From CAZLXG01 sp964563585 (GTDB lineage: Bacteria > Bacteroidota > Bacteroidia > Flavobacteriales > Flavobacteriaceae): a stretch of DNA of 53,311 bases. Both the position numbers and the translations under genes were made by a program. Location of the stretch: contig CAZLXG010000006.1 of the NCBI GenBank assembly GCA_964563585.1, positions 1 through 53,311 on the forward strand, in the 5' to 3' direction. Below, piece by piece: positions 1-7,757 of this stretch (position 1 is the stretch's first letter; each line of letters starts with the position of its first letter). The notes under the pieces are model-generated. The model was not told the DNA's origin and did not search any database. It worked only from the letters and a program-made list of their open reading frames with translations.

Positions 1-92
1 CCTCTAAATTATTGAAAATAATCGATATTGCAATTTGTTAAATTTTTGTTAAATTTTAGTACTATGTGTTACATAATACCTTTTTAAAGACA

Positions 93-100
93 TATATTTG
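93..100 (+). promoter_or_regulatory. Bacteroidota-type -7 promoter element for the DUF4870 gene
   Basis: TATATTTG fits the Bacteroidota -7 consensus TAnnTTTG exactly and ends 29 bases before the ATG at 130. No clear -33 TTTG/TTG element is visible at the expected distance. The assignment rests on one motif in A+T-rich DNA. Confidence 0.45.
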
Positions 101-129
101 CATAGGATAATATTATATGCTTTTAAATT

Positions 130-576
130 ATGTTAAACAATCATCAAAAAAATATCGCAACATTTATTCATTTATCAACCTTTACTAGGTTTATATTTCC
201 GTTTGGAAACTTTATTGGACCTATAATACTTTGGTCTGCGAATAAAGAAAAATCTGAATTTATTGATGCCCATGGTAAACAGATTATCAACTTTCAAATA
301 AGTATTTTACTATACTCTATTATTTTTGGGATGTTAACTATTCCATTTTTTATTTTCAAAATATTTAATGGAATAGACTTTATTGATTTTAACGGATTTC
401 AAGATTTTCATATTAATATTGGTAAACCATCTCCGCTTTTATATATAGGTGGCGCTTTAGGTGGATTAGCAATAGTTGGGTTTATTATTGAACTTGTTTT
501 TATTGTTATTGCAAGTTTAAAGGCTAGAGATGGCGAATTATATGAATATCCGCTAACTATTAATTTTTTAAAATAA
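130..576 (+). CDS. DUF4870 domain-containing membrane protein
   Basis: A 148-residue inner-membrane protein of the DUF4870 family, whose function is unknown. The visible pattern matches the family: an N-terminal hydrophobic stretch (about residues 10-35), a charged stretch with DAHGKQIINFQ near residues 46-56, a second membrane segment (about 56-77) and a third (about 105-130), ending in a short polar tail. The DAHGKQ-type motif before a membrane segment is the best family marker. It stands alone, with a -7-like promoter motif upstream and a gene-free 159-base spacer before the PadR gene on the same strand. Family assignment is fairly secure; no role can be given. Confidence 0.8.
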   Translation: MLNNHQKNIATFIHLSTFTRFIFPFGNFIGPIILWSANKEKSEFIDAHGKQIINFQISILLYSIIFGMLTIPFFIFKIFNGIDFIDFNGFQDFHINIGKPSPLLYIGGALGGLAIVGFIIELVFIVIASLKARDGELYEYPLTINFLK

Positions 577-685
577 AATGGAAGTTTAATACGGCTTCTT
601 TTATAATTATAAGTATCGATATTACAGCTGTAGTATTTATCAATCAATTTTATATTAAATAATAATTTCATCAATAAATCAAATC

Positions 686-709
686 ATCATCAATCAAAAA
701 ATGAACAGT
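686..709 (+). repeat. Leader repeat, copy 1 (upstream of the PadR gene)
   Basis: ATCATCAATCAAAAAA followed by TGAACAGT lies 26 bases before the PadR start. A 22/24-identical copy lies at 3531-3554, directly before the DUF2807 gene of the same cluster. Shared 5' leader DNA or a regulator or RNA-processing site are both possible. Confidence 0.5.
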
Positions 710-735
710 TTCACAATATTAAAACGCTTTAGAAC

Positions 736-1077
736 ATGAAGATAGAAAACACAAAAGCACAAATGCGTAAAGGCGTGTTAGAATACTGCATACTATCGGT
801 CTTAAAGGACAATGATGCTTATGTTGCAGAGATTTTAGGAACCTTAAAAGACGCAAAATTGCTTGTTGTAGAAGGTACTATTTACCCTTTACTTACTCGA
901 CTTAAAAATGCGGGACTTTTAAATTACAGATGGGAAGAATCGACCTCTGGACCGCCACGAAAGTATTACGGATTAACAGAAACAGGTAAACTATTTTTAA
1001 AAGAATTAACCACCACTTGGGACGAATTACATAACGCAGTTAACATAGTAACAAGCAAAAAAACCACAAAGAAATGA
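736..1077 (+). CDS. PadR family transcriptional regulator
   Basis: A 113-residue winged-helix repressor of the PadR family. The family signature is clear: an N-terminal helix with QMRKGVLEYCILSVL (residues 9-23), the recognition region VEGTIYPLLTRLKNAGLL (about residues 45-62) and the wing SGPPRKYYGLTETGK (about 71-85). It lacks the long C-terminal dimerisation helix of the larger PadR-s1 proteins, so it is a short PadR-s2 type. Its stop overlaps the start of the PspC gene (ATGA), so the two are translationally coupled; this PadR-PspC-DUF2807 arrangement recurs in flavobacteria and suggests envelope-stress or membrane-state control. The inducing signal is unknown. Confidence 0.9.
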   Translation: MKIENTKAQMRKGVLEYCILSVLKDNDAYVAEILGTLKDAKLLVVEGTIYPLLTRLKNAGLLNYRWEESTSGPPRKYYGLTETGKLFLKELTTTWDELHNAVNIVTSKKTTKK

Positions 1078-2906
1078 ATAAGACAGTCAATATAAATTTA
1101 GCAGGTATATTTTTTCACATAGATGAAGATGCGTACTTAAAATTACAGCGCTATCTTGAGGCTATAAAACGTTCATTTACAGACTCTCAAGGACGCTCTG
1201 AAATCATTTCGGATATTGAAGCTCGTATTTCGGAGCTTTTTAGCGAACGTATAAAAAACGATAAACAAGTTATTGGAAATAAAGAAGTAGACGAGGTTAT
1301 TACCATTATGGGACAGCCTGAAGATTACTTGGTTGATGACGAGATTTTTGAAGATGAGCCACAAACATCTTACAAAAGAAAAACTTCGCCTTCAAAAAAA
1401 CTATATAGAGATACAGACAACTCGTATGTTGGTGGTGTTTCGTCTGGGTTATCACACTACTTTGGTATTGATACTATTTGGATTCGTTTAGCTTGGATAA
1501 TTTTAATATTTGGTGCTGGAACAGGAATTCTACTATATATTTTGCTTTGGATTTTAGTACCTGAAGCAAAAACTACTACCGAAAAACTAATGATGAAGGG
1601 CGAACCTGTTAACATTAGTAACATTGAAAAAAAAATCAAAGACGGATTTGATAGTGTGACCGATGTGGCTAAAAACGTAACCGATTCTGTTGGTGCAGCT
1701 GCAAAAAATGTAACCGATTCTGTTTCGGAAGCAGCGAAGAATATTGATTTTAAAAAAAAGGGTAATTCGCTAAAATCGTCATCATCATCATTTTTTTATA
1801 CGATTGGAGAAGTAATTATGTTTTTCTTTAAAGTGTTTGCTAAATTTATTGGTATAATACTAATTCTTACAGGTGCAATTTCTCTTATATTGTTAATAAT
1901 AGGGTTATTTTCATTAGGTGTTGCAAATATTATACATATACCAGGATTGGATTTAGTAGATATTGTTAATGCTGGCAATACACCCGTATGGCTCGTATCA
2001 TTATTAACATTTTTTACTGTTGGTATTCCTTTCTTTTTCATTTTCTACCTAGGCTTAAAAATCCTTATTAACAACCTAAAATCTATAGGAAATATTGCTA
2101 AATTCACTTTGCTAGGTTTATGGCTAATATCTATTATAGGATTAGTTGTTGTTGGTTTAAGACAAGCTAGCGAGCATGCTTTTGATGAGCATGTTATTGA
2201 AAAACAAGAATTAATAATTACAGATAATGATACGCTAAGAGTTAAAATGATAACGAATGATTTGTATTCATCTCATGCATACAGACGTAATGAATCATTT
2301 AAAGTTGCATATAATGAAGATGGTGAAAAAACAATTTATTCGTCTGACATTAAAGTTATTGTAAAATCAACAACCGACTCTTTAGCTACTATTTCTATTG
2401 AAAAAAGCGCAAATGGTAGAGATTACCAAAAAGCCATTGAACGTGCAAAAAACATAAATTATAATTATGCTTTTAATGGTAATGAGTTGTTACTAGATTC
2501 TTATTTAACAACAGATACCCAAAACAAGTTTAGCAATCAAGAAATATATATTATTCTTTATTTACCAGAAGGAACTATTGTAGATTTTAGTAGTAATACA
2601 CAATCATTTTTAGATTATCATAGATATAATGGAAACATAGTTACTTCAAATAATGCGAACCATGTATTAAAAATTTTAGAAGACGATATTGAGTGTTTAG
2701 ATTGCCCTATTGAAGAAGAAGATTACAAAGTGGAAGTAGATTTACAAGACGAAGATTCTAGCTTAAAAATTAATGATGAAGGTTTAGAAATTTCTGTTGA
2801 TAGTGCAAATTTAACAATAAACAAAAATGGCGTTAAAGTAAATAGCGACGACGTTAAAGTAAACATAGATGAAGATGGTATTACTATAAAATCTAAAGAC
2901 AACTAA
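1074..2906 (+). CDS. PspC domain-containing membrane protein
   Basis: A 610-residue membrane protein. The PspC domain covers about residues 108-166 (LYRDTDNSYVGGVSSGLSHY, then a membrane segment ending LLWILVPEAK). Before it, residues 1-90 form a cytoplasmic region with KTVNINLAGIFFHIDEDAY, typical of flavobacterial PspC proteins. A helical linker with KNVTDSV repeats (about 198-225) follows, then several membrane segments (about 240-360) and a C-terminal extracytoplasmic part of about 230 residues rich in Asp/Asn and beta-prone, related in style to DUF2807-type putative adhesin domains. It starts 4 bases inside the PadR gene. PspC proteins elsewhere take part in phage-shock or envelope stress; the role here is inferred from the domain only. 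Confidence 0.88.
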   Translation: MNKTVNINLAGIFFHIDEDAYLKLQRYLEAIKRSFTDSQGRSEIISDIEARISELFSERIKNDKQVIGNKEVDEVITIMGQPEDYLVDDEIFEDEPQTSYKRKTSPSKKLYRDTDNSYVGGVSSGLSHYFGIDTIWIRLAWIILIFGAGTGILLYILLWILVPEAKTTTEKLMMKGEPVNISNIEKKIKDGFDSVTDVAKNVTDSVGAAAKNVTDSVSEAAKNIDFKKKGNSLKSSSSSFFYTIGEVIMFFFKVFAKFIGIILILTGAISLILLIIGLFSLGVANIIHIPGLDLVDIVNAGNTPVWLVSLLTFFTVGIPFFFIFYLGLKILINNLKSIGNIAKFTLLGLWLISIIGLVVVGLRQASEHAFDEHVIEKQELIITDNDTLRVKMITNDLYSSHAYRRNESFKVAYNEDGEKTIYSSDIKVIVKSTTDSLATISIEKSANGRDYQKAIERAKNINYNYAFNGNELLLDSYLTTDTQNKFSNQEIYIILYLPEGTIVDFSSNTQSFLDYHRYNGNIVTSNNANHVLKILEDDIECLDCPIEEEDYKVEVDLQDEDSSLKINDEGLEISVDSANLTINKNGVKVNSDDVKVNIDEDGITIKSKDN

Positions 2907-2977
2907 CAATCCATCATTAAAAAACAACAGTTCAGATATTTAAGTTATAAATCAATAACATTAAGACAGATATTTGA

Positions 2978-3511
2978 ATGAAATTAGAAAATAAAATGAA
3001 CTATTTTAAACACCTTTTAATTATTGTCATTACATTTTTAAGTATTTCTGGGTTTTCACAGGCTGAAGAAAACTCTGTGATATTTAAAGAATTAAAAGTG
3101 AAAGACAGTATTCTTTTTGAAATAAGTTTTAACAAGTGTCAATTAGAAGCTATAAATAATCTAATAGCAGAAGATTTAGAGTTTTATCATGATAAAGGAG
3201 GTATAATTGATTCTAAAAGCAAATTTATAGAAGTAATGAAAAATGGAATTTGTGATAAATCTAATGATTATAAATCGAGAAGAGAATTAGCTGAAGGCTC
3301 ATTAAAAGTATTCCCTTTATACAATAATGGTAATTTGTATGGTGCACTTCAAACTGGTGTACATCGTTTTTTTGAGTCTTACAAAAATGAGCCTGAAAAA
3401 GCAGGAAGTACTGCCCTATTTTCACATTTATGGCTTAGAGAAAATGAAGAATGGATTTTGAAACGCATTATAAGTTATGACCATAAAATGCCTTCTAAAA
3501 AAATAGATTAA
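2978..3511 (+). CDS. Secreted NTF2-like (DUF4440) protein
   Basis: A 177-residue protein with a cone-shaped NTF2-like fold of the DUF4440 type. The first Met is followed six codons later by a second ATG (2996), from which a much better signal peptide begins (MNYFKHLLIIVITFLSISGF), so 2996 is probably the true start. The mature part shows the family pattern: an early helix with NNLIAEDLEFYHDKGG, a mid strand, and a C-terminal SHLWLRENEEWILKRIISYDH. It sits between the PspC and DUF2807 genes with spacers of 71 and 44 bases and is probably co-transcribed with them. Members bind small molecules or act as steroid-isomerase-like folds; no ligand can be inferred. Confidence 0.75.
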   Translation: MKLENKMNYFKHLLIIVITFLSISGFSQAEENSVIFKELKVKDSILFEISFNKCQLEAINNLIAEDLEFYHDKGGIIDSKSKFIEVMKNGICDKSNDYKSRRELAEGSLKVFPLYNNGNLYGALQTGVHRFFESYKNEPEKAGSTALFSHLWLRENEEWILKRIISYDHKMPSKKID

Positions 3512-3530
3512 AAGTATTACAATAAATAAA

Positions 3531-3554
3531 ATCATCAATCAAAAAACGAACAAT
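3531..3554 (+). repeat. Leader repeat, copy 2 (upstream of the DUF2807 gene)
   Basis: This matches the copy at 686-709 in 22 of 24 positions and ends one base before the ATG at 3556, so it also covers the ribosome-binding region. Confidence 0.5.
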
Positions 3555-3555
3555 T

Positions 3556-4284
3556 ATGACAACACTAACAAAAATCATTGTAGCAACGCTACTCGGCTTA
3601 ACACTATTTTCATGTAATTTCGATATGAATTTCAACCATGGAGTTCGCGGAAATGGCAACGTACAAGTAGAAAATAGAATTATTAAAAAATCTTTTACAG
3701 CTATTAAAGCTACTGAGGGTTTAGATGTATATTTAACACAAAGTGATATGGAAAGTATTACTGTTGAAGCCGACGAAAATTTGCATGAGCTTATTATTAC
3801 CGAAGTAGTAGATGGCGTTTTAAAAATTCATACTAGTGAAAATATTGGCAGATCTACTTCTAAAAAAATAATGGTAAGCTTTAAAGATATTTCTAAAATC
3901 ACATCTACTAGCGGAAGCGATGTTTACTCAACAAATACAATAACTGTAGAACATTTAATATTAAAATCTACAAGTGGAAGCGATATGAAATTAGATGTAA
4001 ACACAACAGTTTTAGAATGTAAATCTACCAGCGGTAGTGACATGCGATTATCTGGAAAAACAGAAAAACTAATAGCCGAAGCAACAAGTGGTAGCGATAT
4101 TAAAGCAGGAGATTTAATGGCAGAATCTAGCCAAGTAAAAGCAACTAGTGGTGCAGATATAACTGTAAACACATCTAAAGAACTTACAGCAAAAGCAACA
4201 AGTGGTGGAGATATTACTTACTACGGAAACCCAGAAAAAGTAGACACTAATGGAGGTGTTTCTGGTAGTATTAGAAAACATTAA
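3556..4284 (+). CDS. Head GIN domain (DUF2807) lipoprotein
   Basis: A 242-residue lipoprotein with a lipobox ending LTLFSC (Cys20), so it is expected to be lipid-anchored. Residues about 46-230 form a DUF2807 putative auto-transporter-adhesin-like domain (right-handed beta-helix). The helix turns are obvious as repeats: STSGSDVYS, STSGSDMKL, STSGSDMRL, ATSGSDIKA, ATSGADITV, ATSGGDITY, each about 20-24 residues apart, preceded by the family motif FTAIKATEGLDVYLTQ. The N-terminal GIN motif appears as GVRGNGNVQVENR. It is last in the PadR-PspC cluster and is followed by a strong terminator. Its function is unknown; PspC/PadR context suggests an envelope role. Confidence 0.85.
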   Translation: MTTLTKIIVATLLGLTLFSCNFDMNFNHGVRGNGNVQVENRIIKKSFTAIKATEGLDVYLTQSDMESITVEADENLHELIITEVVDGVLKIHTSENIGRSTSKKIMVSFKDISKITSTSGSDVYSTNTITVEHLILKSTSGSDMKLDVNTTVLECKSTSGSDMRLSGKTEKLIAEATSGSDIKAGDLMAESSQVKATSGADITVNTSKELTAKATSGGDITYYGNPEKVDTNGGVSGSIRKH

Positions 4285-4361
4285 GAAGAGTACAAACCTT
4301 TATATTTGAAATTTATTTCTTAATTTAAATTTCAAATGTCAGACTAACAACTAACCTATTT

Positions 4362-4396
4362 AACCATCCCAAACTTGTAACAAGTTTAGGATGGTT
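4362..4396. terminator. Intrinsic terminator between convergent genes
   Basis: A 16-base stem (4362-4377 with 4381-4396, one mismatch, loop TAA) is followed by TTTTGTTTT on the plus strand. It lies between the converging DUF2807 gene and trxB. The U-rich tail makes it a plus-strand terminator; the minus-strand tail is weaker. Confidence 0.85.
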
Positions 4397-4415
4397 TTTG
4401 TTTTAATTATACTTT

Positions 4416-5396
4416 TTAATTATAATTTGAAGTAGATACTTCAAACGTTGAATCTTTAGCCGCTAAGTAACGTTCAGCATCTAAAGCCGCCATACAGCCT
4501 GTTCCGGCCGCTGTTACAGCTTGCCTGTACACATGATCTGCAGCATCACCAGAAACAAATACACCTTCAATATTAGTTTTAGAACTTCCTGAAACATTAA
4601 TAATATATCCTGTTTCATCTAAATTTAAAATGTCTTTAAATATATCAGTATTTGGTTTATGACCAATAGCGACAAAAAATCCCGTAGCATCAATATCATG
4701 CTTTTCATTTGTTTTATTATTAAACACTCTTACGCCTGTAACTACTTGTCCATCACCTAAAACCTCATCGGTTTCTGTATTGAATAATATTTCAATGTTT
4801 TCTGTATTTTGCACTCTAGCTGCCATAATTTTAGAAGCTCTAAACTCATCTCTACGCACAAGCATTGTTACCTTTTTACAAAGTTTAGATAAATAATGTG
4901 CTTCCTCACAAGCAGAATCTCCCGCTCCTACTAAAACAACTTCGTGACCTCTATAAAAAAACCCATCACAAACAGCACAAGCTGAAACGCCTCCACCAAG
5001 TTTTAAATATTTCTGCTCAGATTCTAAGCCTAAATATTTAGCCGAAGCTCCTGTTGAAATAATTACTGTTTCACAGTGGATTTCTTTAATTTCATTAACC
5101 CAAACTTTATGTACATCGCCAGAAAAGTCAACTTTAGTAATCCAACCATTACGCACATCTGTCTCAAAACGTTCTGCTTGTTTTTGTAACTCAATCATCA
5201 TTTCTGGGCCTGTAATTCCATCTGGATATCCTGGGAAATTTTCAACTTCATTTGTAGTTGTAAGCTGTCCACCAGGCTGTGTGCCTTGATATAAAACTGG
5301 TTTCATGTTAGCTCTAGCTGCATAAATTGCCGCTGTGTAACCCGCAGGCCCTGAACCAATAATTAAACACTTTACTTTTTCTATTTCTTCTGACAT
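4416..5396 (-). CDS. trxB: Thioredoxin-disulfide reductase
   Basis: A 326-residue cytoplasmic flavoprotein that reduces thioredoxin with NADPH, of the low-molecular-weight bacterial type and of normal length. The FAD-binding motif GSGPAG is at residues 14-19, the redox-active CAVC at 140-143 (followed by DGFF), the NADPH-binding GAGDSA at 157-162, and the C-terminal FAD motif VFVSGDAAD near 279. It ends in a short polar tail. It is monocistronic, convergent with the DUF2807 gene across a terminator, and has a good -7 promoter motif just upstream. This is a core housekeeping gene and the assignment is secure. Confidence 0.96.
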   Translation of the reverse strand: MSEEIEKVKCLIIGSGPAGYTAAIYAARANMKPVLYQGTQPGGQLTTTNEVENFPGYPDGITGPEMMIELQKQAERFETDVRNGWITKVDFSGDVHKVWVNEIKEIHCETVIISTGASAKYLGLESEQKYLKLGGGVSACAVCDGFFYRGHEVVLVGAGDSACEEAHYLSKLCKKVTMLVRRDEFRASKIMAARVQNTENIEILFNTETDEVLGDGQVVTGVRVFNNKTNEKHDIDATGFFVAIGHKPNTDIFKDILNLDETGYIINVSGSSKTNIEGVFVSGDAADHVYRQAVTAAGTGCMAALDAERYLAAKDSTFEVSTSNYN

Positions 5397-5419
5397 TTTA
5401 TTCTAAGTTAATTGTAGTA

Positions 5420-5427
5420 CAAAAGTA
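5420..5427 (-). promoter_or_regulatory. -7 promoter element of trxB
   Basis: On the minus strand this reads TACTTTTG, an exact TAnnTTTG match, 24 bases upstream of the trxB ATG. No convincing -33 element is visible. Confidence 0.5.
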
Positions 5428-5578
5428 GCTTTTTTGATTAAAAACTTACATTTAAGTTATCAACAGAATTTATAATAAGATAAATAAACCAATTATGTTC
5501 GTTTAAATAAAACTTTACCACGTATTATATGGATAAATAATCTGTTTTTATTAACCTTTAAGGTTATTTTTTTTTAAT

Positions 5579-5713
5579 ATGCCGAAAAAACCTCCTAAAA
5601 AACCCGATTTATCAATTAGAAAAACTGCATTTCAAAGCTTTGATTCTTGGCTTGATACTGTTTTTACAGGTAAATCTCCTGTTTTGAATAGTTATTTTGT
5701 GTTGTTGGTATAA
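5579..5713 (+). CDS. Small hypothetical protein or gene fragment (44 aa)
   Basis: An ATG-initiated ORF of 44 codons beginning MPKKPPKKPDLSIRKTAFQS, basic and proline/lysine-rich at the start and hydrophobic at the end. I do not recognise it. It lies between trxB and the assembly gap, beside another fragmentary ORF. It could be the start of a gene truncated or frameshifted near a repeat, or a chance ORF. Confidence 0.3.
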   Translation: MPKKPPKKPDLSIRKTAFQSFDSWLDTVFTGKSPVLNSYFVLLV

Positions 5714-5724
5714 TCAATAATAGT

Positions 5725-5867
5725 TTGAAATTATACATAACAAAAACCATCAATGAAATTATAAATAAGCATGGAAATAAAAGAAAAACATATAAAGTAG
5801 GTAAATCGGGTCATTCACCAAAAAGAGCCGAATTTGATGATTATAGAAGTGGTTCTTATTCAGAAAT
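5725..5867 (+). CDS. Fragmentary ORF running into the assembly gap
   Basis: A TTG-initiated open frame of about 47 codons (KLYITKTINEIINKHGNKRK and onward, with a strongly basic middle) that enters the N run. It is not recognised. No ATG start or convincing ribosome-binding site is visible, so this may be the middle of a longer gene whose upstream part is lost or lies in the 44-codon ORF. Nothing continues it convincingly after the gap. Confidence 0.25.
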
Positions 5868-5967
5868 NNNNNNNNNNNNNNNNNNNNNNNNNNNNNNNNN
5901 NNNNNNNNNNNNNNNNNNNNNNNNNNNNNNNNNNNNNNNNNNNNNNNNNNNNNNNNNNNNNNNNNNN
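5868..5967. other. Assembly gap (100 N)
   Basis: Exactly 100 unknown bases, the conventional size for a scaffold gap of unknown length, so distances across it are not real. The flanks on both sides (5714-5867 and 5968-6161) hold no intact gene. Confidence 0.98.
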
Positions 5968-6161
5968 AGCATTTCGCTTGTGTGTTATATTTTTTTATAC
6001 TTCTAATAGTGTCATTGCTTATCTATTAATTTTATTATACTTTTTAACAACATCTATTCCATTATAGGGATAAGTGCGAAACTTTATAACGCCCGTCGAA
6101 AAAATTAAGCAAATCGCATAAAGATTATTATATTGAGTACTTATTTTAAACTAAAACCAAT

Positions 6162-7478
6162 ATGAGTAACATTCAAAAGATTCCTGTAGTATCTAAAAAG
6201 TTTCTAATCCCATTTATTTTAGTAACATCTCTGTTTGCCTTGTGGGGATTTGCTAATGCTGTAACCGATCCAATGGTAAAGGCATTTCAAAAAGTATTAG
6301 AGCTTTCTAATTCGCAAGCAGCTTGGGTACAAATGGCTTTTTATGGTGGTTATTTTTGTATGGCATTACCTGCTGCTATGTTTATGAGAAAGTACTCTTA
6401 TAAAGTTGGTATTTTAATAGGCTTAGGGTTATATGCAATTGGTGCTTTATTATTTTATCCAGCTGCACAAACTGAAAGTTTTGCGTTTTTTTGTATTGGA
6501 CTATATATACTAACTTTTGGTTTAGCTTTTTTAGAAACTGCTGCAAACCCTTATGCTCTAGCAATGGGTGCAAAAGAAACAGCTACACAACGTTTAAACT
6601 TAGCACAAGCTTTTAATCCTGTTGGCTTAATTATTGGCTTGGTAATTGCCCAACAATTTGTATTAAAAAACTTAAAATCGGACGATGTAGCCGATTTTAG
6701 CACGTTGGATGAAGCCTCAAAAATGCTTATTAAAACATCTGACTTATTAGTCATTCGAAATCCATATGTTATTCTTGGACTTGTTTTAATTGGAGTCTTT
6801 ATTTTATTTGTGGTTAGCAAAATGCCACAATCAAAAGAAGAAGGTTCCATGCATAATATTGGTGATACGTTTGCTGTTCTTTCCAAAAACAAAAAATATG
6901 TATTAGGTGTATTAGCTCAAATTTTGCATACAGGTTGTCTTATTATGTGTTGGACTTATATTTATCATTACGCTGAGGCTATTGGTATTGATAATGTTAC
7001 TGCTGGATATTATCAAATAGCAGCATTTATTTTATTTGCTATTGGTCGTGCAATTGGCACATATCTATTAAGATTTATAAGTTCTGGAAAATTGTTAATG
7101 TACTTTGCATTATTAGGCATTACGTTTACATCTGGAACTATTTTAATACATGGTGTATTTGGATTATATAGTTTAGTTGGTATTTCTTTTTGTATGTCAT
7201 TAATGTTTCCAACAATTTATGGTATAGCATTAAGTGATTTAACTGAAGAGCAATCTAAAGTTGGTTCTGCCGGATTAATTATGGCGATAGTTGGTGGTGC
7301 TTTAATGCCAAAACTTCAAGCATTAATTATCGATGCCGGTGGTAATGGTGTTGCTGACACTAAAATATTAGGTGTACCCGAAATCAATTTTTCTTATATT
7401 TTACCTCTTACCTGTTTTATTTATATAGCTTGGTACGGAAGGTTAGTTTTTAAGAAATACGAAATAAAAACTACCTAA
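6162..7478 (+). CDS. fucP: FucP-family sugar:H+ symporter (probable L-fucose permease)
   Basis: A 438-residue major-facilitator protein with 12 predicted membrane segments in the inner membrane. It resembles L-fucose:proton symporters: FALWGFANAVTDPMVKAFQK in the first segment, a GGYFCMALPAAMFMRKYSYK loop and LAFLETAANPYALAMGAKET in segment 4-5, the last with the FucP-type Glu at the ETAANPY motif. It stands alone next to the end of the minus-strand PUL, which encodes a GH29 fucosidase, so importing fucose released from N-glycans is the natural role. Glucose/galactose or GlcNAc transport by this family is the alternative; the second FucP-family gene (44557-45888) differs enough to have another substrate. 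Confidence 0.85.
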   Translation: MSNIQKIPVVSKKFLIPFILVTSLFALWGFANAVTDPMVKAFQKVLELSNSQAAWVQMAFYGGYFCMALPAAMFMRKYSYKVGILIGLGLYAIGALLFYPAAQTESFAFFCIGLYILTFGLAFLETAANPYALAMGAKETATQRLNLAQAFNPVGLIIGLVIAQQFVLKNLKSDDVADFSTLDEASKMLIKTSDLLVIRNPYVILGLVLIGVFILFVVSKMPQSKEEGSMHNIGDTFAVLSKNKKYVLGVLAQILHTGCLIMCWTYIYHYAEAIGIDNVTAGYYQIAAFILFAIGRAIGTYLLRFISSGKLLMYFALLGITFTSGTILIHGVFGLYSLVGISFCMSLMFPTIYGIALSDLTEEQSKVGSAGLIMAIVGGALMPKLQALIIDAGGNGVADTKILGVPEINFSYILPLTCFIYIAWYGRLVFKKYEIKTT

Positions 7479-7584
7479 TATGTTTTTATAATAATAAACC
7501 TCTAAAATTTATCAAAAATCAACTTTAAAAAAATATGTTTAGAACTGATTTATTATTTTTATAAATCTGAGATGTTTTGAAAAA

Positions 7585-7614
7585 AAAGAAGAATTGCATT
7601 AGCAATTCTTCTTT
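7585..7614 (-). terminator. Intrinsic terminator at the end of the susCD/FG-GAP unit
   Basis: A perfect 13-base stem (7585-7597 with 7602-7614, loop ATTA). On the minus strand the stem is followed by an unbroken T run, so it ends transcription from the FG-GAP gene at 7758. On the plus strand the tail is poor, so it serves fucP only weakly. The rest of 7479-7757 shows nothing else. Confidence 0.8.
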
Positions 7615-7757
7615 AAAAACCAAACAACTAATCTAATTCTTAATGAAACAATTTAAAAAACTGCTTTATAAAAAACATACTTCATAAAGAAAAATAAAAT
7701 ATACGTAGTCATTAAGTTATTTCGACAGATGACAGTAAAATATAGGTTAGAGATGAT

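Noticed and set aside
3924..4172. Minus-strand ORF opposite the DUF2807 gene
   Set aside because: It is the shadow of the STSGSD repeat coding region, with no start signal or family match of its own.
5834..6067. ORFs spanning the run of N
   Set aside because: Their middle part is unknown sequence, so the open frame across the gap is an artefact; only the bases up to 5867 are annotated as a fragment.
5968..6161. Integron attC-like or inverted-repeat site after the gap (CATTTCGCTTGTG and ATAAGTGCGAAAC)
   Set aside because: The two arms share little beyond TTTCGC/GCGAAA, no core site or integrase is visible, and the gap prevents any conclusion.
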